In this document: positions 58,601-64,000 of the stretch, one piece after another
Numbering within the stretch: position 1 is the first letter of the stretch
Layout: each line of letters starts with the position of its first letter
From: Salisaeta longa DSM 21114
GTDB lineage: Bacteria; Bacteroidota; Rhodothermia; Rhodothermales; Salinibacteraceae
DNA length: 64,000 bases
Assembly (NCBI RefSeq): GCF_000419585.1
Contig: NZ_ATTH01000001.1
Location: 1,510,005-1,574,004 of the forward strand
Reading direction: 5' to 3'
Made by a program: the position numbers and the translations under genes
The notes under the pieces: model-generated
The model's input: only the letters and a program-made list of their open reading frames with translations
What the model was told of the DNA's origin: nothing
Databases searched by the model: none

Positions 58601-61600
58601 GCTTGCACGCTGGCTTGTCGCATAAAGGTCGCCGATACGCTGCCGGCAATCCCGTCGCCAAAGCGCTTGCCAAATTCGTTCTGCCGCCCCGAAGCAGTTT
58701 CCGACTGAAAGAACAGCAACGTGCCGTCGAGTTCCAATATTTTGCCGAGGCCGCCAATGACGCGCACGCGGTCGAGGTGGAAGTCGTCGAACCGGGCCTC
58801 GGCCATCTGCGAGGGGCGTGGCTGGGTGATGGTGCTCCACAGCGTGAAGCTGGTCGACGCCGTGAACATCTGGGTTTGCTCCATGCCCGGTAGCGAAAGC
58901 TGCACCTCTTTAAAGGCCAACCCAAGCGACACATCGCCGCTCGTACCCTCGCCCGGGTTCACGGTGATCTCCCCAATTTTGATGGGAAACCCGCCGATGA
59001 GGTTGTAGCCGACGTCGGACGAGCCCTTGCTCCACGTGCCCGCATCAACCCGGTCGGTGCCTCGGCTACGCAGCGTGAACCCCTCGAATGGAATGGCGGC
59101 TAGCTTAATCGTTTGTCCGGAAATTCGGAGGCCCGCTTCGGGAAGGGTGAGGGATTGACGGCCGACGCCCGCGGTTTGTCCGGCCACGGTGACATCCAGT
59201 TCCGGCGTGGTCAGTGTTTGCTCGGGCACGGTGATGTTCACCTCTGGCGTTTGGCCAATGACGCCCAGTTCGCCGTGGAGCGTAGCCTCGGCCGTAAAGT
59301 CGCCGTTGGCATAGTCGATGGAGATGTTGGTGCCCTCTTTCAGCAGGAGCTGCGAGCGCCACAGGTTGGTGTTGTACACGCGGCCCTCGGCATCACCCAG
59401 CAGAAAGGTGAAGTCGAGCGTGCCGTTGGCGGTTTGTGTGATGGTGGCGTTGTACGGCAGCCCGTCGTTGATCACGGGCATTTTCACGCCGCCCGTCATG
59501 CGGGCATCGGCCAGCGAGTTCTTGGTAATGGTGAGCACAAAGTCGTCGATGCCGTAGCCCCACCCGCCAAGGTCGCCCTCCGGGAAAGCCATCAGGTCTT
59601 GGACACGCGCACTGAGGCTCACGCCGGCGTTGTCGATGAGAAGCGGCGCGGCTGCGATGCTGAGGCGGGCGTCGGGTTGGGCGCGGGTGCGCAGTGCAGC
59701 GGGCAACGTAAGGGTGGCATCTGGCACATACAAGCCGGTCCACAGGCCGCTTGTGAGGCCCTGGTAATCGTCAGGAAACTGCATGTCCTGCGGATTTGCG
59801 CCCGCGGCGTGATCGTACACCACCGGCGTTTCGGGCACGAGGATGTCGGGCGCCACCGCGAGGGCGCTGCGCTCCAGGGTTCCGTCCGCCATCCAGTCGC
59901 TCAGCCCGCGGGCCGCATCGGTAGTGAACGTGAACGACGCCGTGGCTTGGCCGCCGGTGTCTTGGCCTTGAGCATCCACCGGAACCAGCCAGCTGCGCAC
60001 GTACGCAATATCGAGGGCCACCGAGAGGTCGCCCAGCTGGTTGTTTTCCCACAGGGCGTACGTGCCCTCGGCCGGCGCGCCGCCCGCGCCGGTCCCGGCG
60101 GCCGCTTGGTACCGAAAGGTTTTCTTTCCGCCCGCCGCGGGGAAGGCGCGGTCTTGCAACAGGCGCAGGGCAAAGGAGCCGCCCAGGCCGTTGCTGTTGA
60201 GGCACACATCGGCGGCGCCCAGCGTCAGCGTTTCGTTGAGCGCGGGCATCGGCACGTGCAGCAGCGCCTTGGCGCGGCTGCCGGTGGGCGCAAACTGCAG
60301 ACCCACTACAGCAAGCGTCATCGGCCCGCGTCCGGACGGGGCAATGCCAAAGGGCAGCCCCACGGGCTGGGTGCCGTTGAGCTGCGGGGCCATCCGTCGG
60401 CCCCTGGTGATTGCCGTGGCGATGGCGGCCGCATGCGTGCGGGCCAGCGCCTCGATGGTCGTGGTGGCGTTTTCAAGCACGCCCTCGGCGAGCGCCGTCA
60501 CCGCGTCATCTTGTGCTGCGGTGACGGTTCCGGCGTACACGCGGCCCGCCGCGTTCACCGAGAGGTTGGTGAAGGTTACCGCGAGGGGCGCGCCCAGATA
60601 CGGCACGTTGATGCGGCCGCGGCCGCTGAGCTGCGCCGCCGAGCCGCGGGCCGTTTGCACGGCCAGCGGAAAGCCGCCCACGCGAATCGTTTGCCCTTCG
60701 TAGCCTGGCGCGGGCGTCGCGGCGGGCGTCTGGTCGCTCGGCGCCGTCATGCGGCATTCCGCAAGGGCCGGTTGACGGGCAGGCCCCGCCGTGACGGCGT
60801 AGGTCTCCACCGGGCTGGTGGCTAACGTATCGAGCGTGCCGTCGGGCGTTTGCCCCACCAGTAGCACCTGCCACACGCGCTCCCCTGCGCCTCCACGATG
60901 CGGCGGCGCATCGAGGGTGTACGTGTTGCTTGGCTGGTACGCCACCGCCGTATCGAGCACCGTTGCGCCTTGCGCAAGGGCGGCTGCGGCCGACTGCCCC
61001 GGGGCGCGCGCGGTTACCTGCACGCGCTGCTCCAGCCAGATGTACGCGCTGTTCGCACCCACGCTCAGGCCCGCGGGGGCCGTCCACTCTAGCGGACGCG
61101 TCGGCGCAACCGTTGCGCCATCGGTGGGGGCTTGCAGCTGCGGATCGCCGTAGGCCAGCGTGCCCGCCGGCTGGTACGTAAAGGTGCGGATGTCGCTCAG
61201 GCCCTCGTTGTTGAAGGGCACCGACTGCCCGCCCAACGTTGCCCCAGCCACCACGCGCCAGGCGTACCGCTTGCCTACCTCCAACCGCAACAGATCGGGC
61301 GTGTAGGTGAAGCTCGTACGGTTTGCAAAGGTGTTCTGATAATGGATCTGGTTGGACTGAATGGCCTGAAGCGGCGTTTGGCCCGGCAGCATTTCCACCA
61401 GCAGCACCTGATACTGCGGCTGTGCCGTCGCCGGAATATTCATAGACGGCGTCCACGTAAAGGTGGGCGTAGCCTGTTGCACCGTTGTCTCGTCAACCGG
61501 CGTTGCCAGGGTGGGCGGCTCGGGATAGATGACCTGAAACGTGGTGATGCCGGGGATCGTGGTCGCCATAACAACGTCCCGCACCATCGGCTCCACCCGC

Positions 61601-62109
61601 AGCGTGTACGTCCCTTCCGGCAAGAGGCCAGCCTGTAAGACGCTGCTACGCACCCGCCCCGAGAGCCCATTGAGGATGTCGCTAAAACTGGTGTTGAAGT
61701 CGATGCTAGGTTCGTCCGAGAAGCGCCGGTACACGTACGTCCCGGGCTGAAAAAGCTTCTGGTCACTCGTACGATCAATCAGCGGTTGCCCATCCTTCGA
61801 GAGCGTGACCCGAAAGCGAAACTGAAACGGATCGAAGCCGGTGAAGGCAAACTGCAGGAGATACTGCCCCCGGTTGTAGTTCTGCCGCAGATCGCCCACA
61901 AATGGACTGGGCAGCACCGGCGGCACCCCGGTGATGGTGACCTGCGCCGTCCCCTGTGCCTTGGCAGACGGTGGGCACAACGCGGCCCCCGCGCACACCA
62001 GGAGAAGCGCAACGAGCACATGGGTTGCCTTGGGCATGAGCATAGAAAACCGTGGAGATCCGCTGAGAGCAAAAAAGGAACGTACAGCCATCCAGAAGCG
62101 CGTAATCAT
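55690..62109 (-). CDS. Giant secreted surface protein (2139 residues) with Ig/FnIII-like modules
   Basis: The start at ATG 62109, 6 bases after the upstream stop, suggests coupling; ATG 62043 or 62037 would give a normal signal peptide (LMPKATHVLVALLLVCAGAA). Residues 60-450 hold FnIII/Ig-like modules (PPTLATPVDETTVQQATPTF; TLAYGDPQLQAPTDGATVAP). The middle 1000 residues are unrecognised beta-rich repeats with Gly/Asp/Asn. A Big_5-like Ig domain (KGRTTYTFTVNAYAEERDAA...TVTFTTG) lies near 1730-1830. The C-terminus (DQKWDWFYFGR) is not a T9SS sorting tail. It lies between an outer-membrane barrel and the FnIII protein. Confidence 0.75.
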   Translation of the reverse strand: MITRFWMAVRSFFALSGSPRFSMLMPKATHVLVALLLVCAGAALCPPSAKAQGTAQVTITGVPPVLPSPFVGDLRQNYNRGQYLLQFAFTGFDPFQFRFRVTLSKDGQPLIDRTSDQKLFQPGTYVYRRFSDEPSIDFNTSFSDILNGLSGRVRSSVLQAGLLPEGTYTLRVEPMVRDVVMATTIPGITTFQVIYPEPPTLATPVDETTVQQATPTFTWTPSMNIPATAQPQYQVLLVEMLPGQTPLQAIQSNQIHYQNTFANRTSFTYTPDLLRLEVGKRYAWRVVAGATLGGQSVPFNNEGLSDIRTFTYQPAGTLAYGDPQLQAPTDGATVAPTRPLEWTAPAGLSVGANSAYIWLEQRVQVTARAPGQSAAAALAQGATVLDTAVAYQPSNTYTLDAPPHRGGAGERVWQVLLVGQTPDGTLDTLATSPVETYAVTAGPARQPALAECRMTAPSDQTPAATPAPGYEGQTIRVGGFPLAVQTARGSAAQLSGRGRINVPYLGAPLAVTFTNLSVNAAGRVYAGTVTAAQDDAVTALAEGVLENATTTIEALARTHAAAIATAITRGRRMAPQLNGTQPVGLPFGIAPSGRGPMTLAVVGLQFAPTGSRAKALLHVPMPALNETLTLGAADVCLNSNGLGGSFALRLLQDRAFPAAGGKKTFRYQAAAGTGAGGAPAEGTYALWENNQLGDLSVALDIAYVRSWLVPVDAQGQDTGGQATASFTFTTDAARGLSDWMADGTLERSALAVAPDILVPETPVVYDHAAGANPQDMQFPDDYQGLTSGLWTGLYVPDATLTLPAALRTRAQPDARLSIAAAPLLIDNAGVSLSARVQDLMAFPEGDLGGWGYGIDDFVLTITKNSLADARMTGGVKMPVINDGLPYNATITQTANGTLDFTFLLGDAEGRVYNTNLWRSQLLLKEGTNISIDYANGDFTAEATLHGELGVIGQTPEVNITVPEQTLTTPELDVTVAGQTAGVGRQSLTLPEAGLRISGQTIKLAAIPFEGFTLRSRGTDRVDAGTWSKGSSDVGYNLIGGFPIKIGEITVNPGEGTSGDVSLGLAFKEVQLSLPGMEQTQMFTASTSFTLWSTITQPRPSQMAEARFDDFHLDRVRVIGGLGKILELDGTLLFFQSETASGRQNEFGKRFGDGIAGSVSATFMRQASVQAEFIFGTKDDVDYWLGNLGGFYRQGLPIGPFGQLKMFGAKGGAYYHMKPPLTWTNKAINYLPDSPPRRTGDPWPAPDPPDTGTHYQVDESIALGLRAGLTIGLTRPEVFNGDVNFEVAFNNGSTGVEQVTLNGQGYFLSKGRLRGNITQRAQTAQGTADLSLVYNIPDETFVGDFGMKYAPAAGFMEASGSAKLYINGTEDRYYFQVGDPGNQWFQFPLAGALAKLEMFLYLGNSPPARVKPIKAYCDAANFAWGRESRLCSGSFQPSPPNPNVGFLMGLGASAGFGSRFAIFYGALDAGLGATINMQEVGAATCQGTGTVPGSNGFYARGQFFAGVYGEVGIIADLPPIYTGRLPIAQLGVATELNGGIPNPTWMKGNVAGRYRVLGGLIEGDFNYEFSSGTECRLGAGQALAGLDAIQDVSPAPREDDVSVFAQPSATFALNLDQVETIEGPNGPALVRLSTDGITLYEGNTADGPVVPGTLEKRDNGSLMVFKPSEALKGRTTYTFTVNAYAEERDAAGRWISAKDDDGNRIPQGTRTVTFTTGTRPTTIQRDHVAHTYPLDKKRYYVRGTHGRNGLYFTHDGINYSYLEDMTAAERANDEIRSVYLRVRYLSVGGGTSFSTPRVSAGGGYITWDEPNIDRSTIYAVQLIRVRNLNISFQERINRLGQNLRAQEERRSLTVGGGGTASVRERKVVGTTTAVPGYKILYSYHFGTSRYNSYNEKLDDTYVVAEDYNHEDDAYRIAVTSRYEPYDQYDLFGKGNVIDPYLTLEGPSPEPTGRTTTGSYVREYVRPYISSYPRSAAYNRVDTNGRSYRGRFVFPPHPLVAWVLGDTDGYGAPPLQQSELVPGGEQFNAEWKDFTTRWELPDGAMAEHADIKSYVGAKARAKKNELMAGYSSCWTWSSYMRDLCESMQTYFRQASLSSFMSPAGRRVYDEPYSSTKGDGGFVKIVLPVTGDQKWDWFYFGR

Positions 62110-62115
62110 TGGGGA

Positions 62116-63963
62116 CTAAAATCGGTGGGCAAAGCGGAGGGACGTCTGCACTTCTTGAAACGAGGGGCCGTCGCTGGACTGGCTCGACAATCCGCGCAGG
62201 TTGAAGCTCACCTGCCCGCCGTCCCACAAGCGATATGTTGCCGTCACCATCGTCGTGAACTGACGGGAGGTGCTCGCCAGGTCGCACGTGGGGTTGCGAA
62301 TGGTGCCGATGGGCTGCAAGATGTTCTGCGTTTGCGAAAGCCCAACGGTGGCATTGGTGCGCAGGGCCTGATCCAGAAAGGCATAGCTGGCGCCCACGTT
62401 GAACCCCGTCACCTGCGTCTCGGCACTGGCGGCGCCGTTCGTGGAGAAGTTGGCCGATGCGTTGGCGGCCAGCCCCGATGGCATCGACAATACGTAGCTG
62501 AGCGTGGCGTTTAGGCTGTTCGTATCGGCATCGGGACGGTGCGTCGTTTGCCCAGGCACGGGCGGACTTTCATCCGCCACCGACTGCAGCGCGGCCGATA
62601 GCGTAAATGTGTGCGATCGCTGCCCGCCACGCAGCGAAAGTGTGGGCGTGAGGCTGAGGGTGCGCACCACAATGCGCCGCGCGAGCAAACGACCGAGCGG
62701 CACCTGCGCCCCCAATCCGCTTCCCGATGCCCCGGTGGGCGTGTTCTCGTTCACCATCTGCATCACTGCACTGCTCAGCGTAAACGAGCGGCTAAGACGC
62801 ATCTGCGCGTTTAGCATGTACTGCCGGCGCCGCAAGGTGGTGATCTTCTGGTCGAGCAGGTTGTTGCGCATCCGCTGAAATTGCCCGCTGACGTTGAGCC
62901 GGCTGTCGAGCAGGCGCACGCGCGGCCGGACCGAGATGATCTCACGGTCGCCTTGCTCTTGCGGGCGCCCCATCGACCGGAAGCCCGGCTGTACGCGATT
63001 GTACGCAACGCGCATGCCCCAGCGCCGCAACGACAGCTCGGCCGAGGCCCGGCCTGCTACGGTGAAGCGGCTGCTGGTACGCGGCGTGAACAGACGGGTG
63101 AGTGCGCTGGGCACGCGGCTGTTGCTGAGGTCGAGCCGCTCGTCGCGCACATCGCGGGTGTAGGCACTTGCCGTCGCCTCGGCGCGCACATTCAGCGCGC
63201 CCTCAAAGAGCTGGAGGCCGAAGCTGGGGGTGACACTCAGATTTTCGGCCGGTTGCAGGAGCGAATCTGCACGCAGGCTGTCGGGCGTACCGGGCGCTGG
63301 GGAAGCGATCGAGCCGGGGCTATCGCGCCCCAAGAGCCCGATGAGGTGAACGTGGGTTCCGTCTTTTGAGCCAACGCCCAGCCGCGCTGCATACAGCCAT
63401 CGCTCGTAGGCCGCGCCCCGTAGATACGCGCGCCGCCGATCCAGCGGAGTCGCTCCTGGCGTCACGTTGCTGGTAAACGGCCGGGGCTGCACCGCCCGCT
63501 GGGCACGCCCCATGGCGAACGTAGCCACCACCGGTCCGGGCGACACTTCCAACAGCCCACCGCGCAGCGTTTCTCCATTAAGGCTGTAGGTTGAGAACGT
63601 AGGGCTGACGGTGCCGGCCCGCACGCGCCCCCAGCCCCAGGCCGTGGCAAAGCTGATGCGGTTCAGGGATTGGCGCACGCCCGTGCCCGTCGTGGAATAC
63701 GTCAGGTTGAACCCCGACGAGAGCCCGAAGAGATCGAACGTGGTGCGTGCGAACGCCTGGAAGCTGCTGCCCGGGCGACGGCTAGGGATGCCGCTGGCGC
63801 CGTACGCCTGCGACGAAAACCCGACGCTCCCGCTGATCGTGCGACCCAAAAACGACGGCCCGCTGCCCGCGGACTGTGCGTACGTTGCAGGCACGTGCAT
63901 GGCCAAGAGGGCCGCGGCGGCTAGCATCAGTGCCAGGGCCCGCCGGCGCCACCGAGGCGGCAA
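62116..63963 (-). CDS. Outer-membrane beta-barrel protein
   Basis: 615 residues. Signal peptide 1-29 (ALALMLAAAALLAMHVPATY). The rest is strand-rich with alternating patterns (SGFNLTYSTTGTGVRQSLNR, RRRQYMLNAQMRLSRSFTLS, GQVSFNLRGLSSQSSDGP) and ends in SLRFAHRF, the C-terminal Phe of outer-membrane barrels. At about 25 strands it is large; not a TonB-dependent receptor (no plug or TonB box seen). It lies 6 bases before the giant gene and is probably co-translated with it, as pore or anchor. Confidence 0.75.
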   Translation of the reverse strand: MPPRWRRRALALMLAAAALLAMHVPATYAQSAGSGPSFLGRTISGSVGFSSQAYGASGIPSRRPGSSFQAFARTTFDLFGLSSGFNLTYSTTGTGVRQSLNRISFATAWGWGRVRAGTVSPTFSTYSLNGETLRGGLLEVSPGPVVATFAMGRAQRAVQPRPFTSNVTPGATPLDRRRAYLRGAAYERWLYAARLGVGSKDGTHVHLIGLLGRDSPGSIASPAPGTPDSLRADSLLQPAENLSVTPSFGLQLFEGALNVRAEATASAYTRDVRDERLDLSNSRVPSALTRLFTPRTSSRFTVAGRASAELSLRRWGMRVAYNRVQPGFRSMGRPQEQGDREIISVRPRVRLLDSRLNVSGQFQRMRNNLLDQKITTLRRRQYMLNAQMRLSRSFTLSSAVMQMVNENTPTGASGSGLGAQVPLGRLLARRIVVRTLSLTPTLSLRGGQRSHTFTLSAALQSVADESPPVPGQTTHRPDADTNSLNATLSYVLSMPSGLAANASANFSTNGAASAETQVTGFNVGASYAFLDQALRTNATVGLSQTQNILQPIGTIRNPTCDLASTSRQFTTMVTATYRLWDGGQVSFNLRGLSSQSSDGPSFQEVQTSLRFAHRF

Positions 63964-64000
63964 CGCCGTCGCGCCGCGCTGACGTGCGGAAAGGTGGGCA

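Noticed and set aside
58138-60825. Long plus-strand frames (up to 570 residues) across the giant surface gene
   Set aside because: Compositional shadows; no start context, no domain, and the minus frame has a signal peptide and Ig-like modules.
1-64000. CRISPR arrays, complete insertion sequences and rRNA genes
   Set aside because: None seen; the repeats present are the tRNA-Leu copies, the dnaK-flanking pair and the single palindromic repeat near 26.4 kb.

Overview
The window is GC-rich, gene-dense bacterial DNA. Its proteins are acidic and Ala/Arg-rich. It mixes core genes (dnaK, infC-rpmI-rplT, pheST, secG, panCD, mnmE, lgt) with signal-peptide outer-membrane barrels, bPH2-domain proteins, and very large FnIII/Ig-like surface proteins. 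Most starts lack a clear Shine-Dalgarno sequence. Together these fit the Bacteroidota/Rhodothermota side, most likely a Salinibacter-like Rhodothermales member. That placement is an inference from gene content and composition; no rRNA is present.

Layout. 1-4840: a partial DinB-like gene, then a leftward run of an unrecognised regulator-like protein, an anti-sigma-like protein and a membrane protein that joins a Lon-type (S16) protease-like domain to an FG-GAP/VCBS-like module. A TTGCAT-17-TATAAT promoter precedes the run. 5.1-22.5 kb: mostly housekeeping. It holds cinA, pyrE and pgsA (leftward), dnaK, a GH13 glucosidase, an SDR protein, a histidine kinase, a bPH2 pair, malQ, a DCC-family protein, a NUDIX hydrolase, secG, panC, panD and an SSS symporter. 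22.7-26.5 kb: an accessory region built on tRNA-Leu(CAA). The tRNA occurs three times, and only the first copy has an intact T arm. Between the copies lie an antitoxin-like gene, DUF6883 and DUF4926 genes, a DUF4268 nuclease-like gene, the C-terminal stub of a tyrosine recombinase, a PIN-toxin stub and an AT-rich patch. This looks like two tandem, decaying integrations. 26.5-29.5 kb: a DUF2207 membrane protein, a degenerate stretch and an intact VapBC-type pair. 29.7-35.3 kb (leftward): mnmE, a small outer-membrane protein, a 2Fe-2S ferredoxin, hutH and an S41 protease. 35.4-42.3 kb: infC (ATC start), rpmI, rplT, pheS and pheT, then hisI, yidD and two half-size DMT (YdcZ-like) transporters. 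42.7-45.1 kb: msrB, a GHKL-ATPase/zincin fusion protein and a broken HepT-like HEPN toxin gene. 45.2-53 kb: lgt, an M14 carboxypeptidase, a cold-shock gene, a BtuF-like lipoprotein, an orphan NtrC-like regulator, deoC, a SPOR lipoprotein and a VWA protein. 53-64 kb (leftward): a tightly spaced outer-membrane barrel, a 2139-residue secreted protein and an FnIII protein. These probably form one cell-surface assembly.

The best candidates for undescribed biology are: (1) the barrel / 2139-aa protein / FnIII triad at 53-64 kb; (2) the GHKL-zincin fusion at 43.3-44.8 kb beside a dead HEPN toxin; (3) the regulator / anti-sigma-like / Lon-like membrane-protease set at 0.3-4.8 kb; and (4) the serial tRNA-Leu integration site with its DUF4268, DUF6883 and DUF4926 cargo. 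All family calls were made by eye from motifs and remembered family features; no database search was run.
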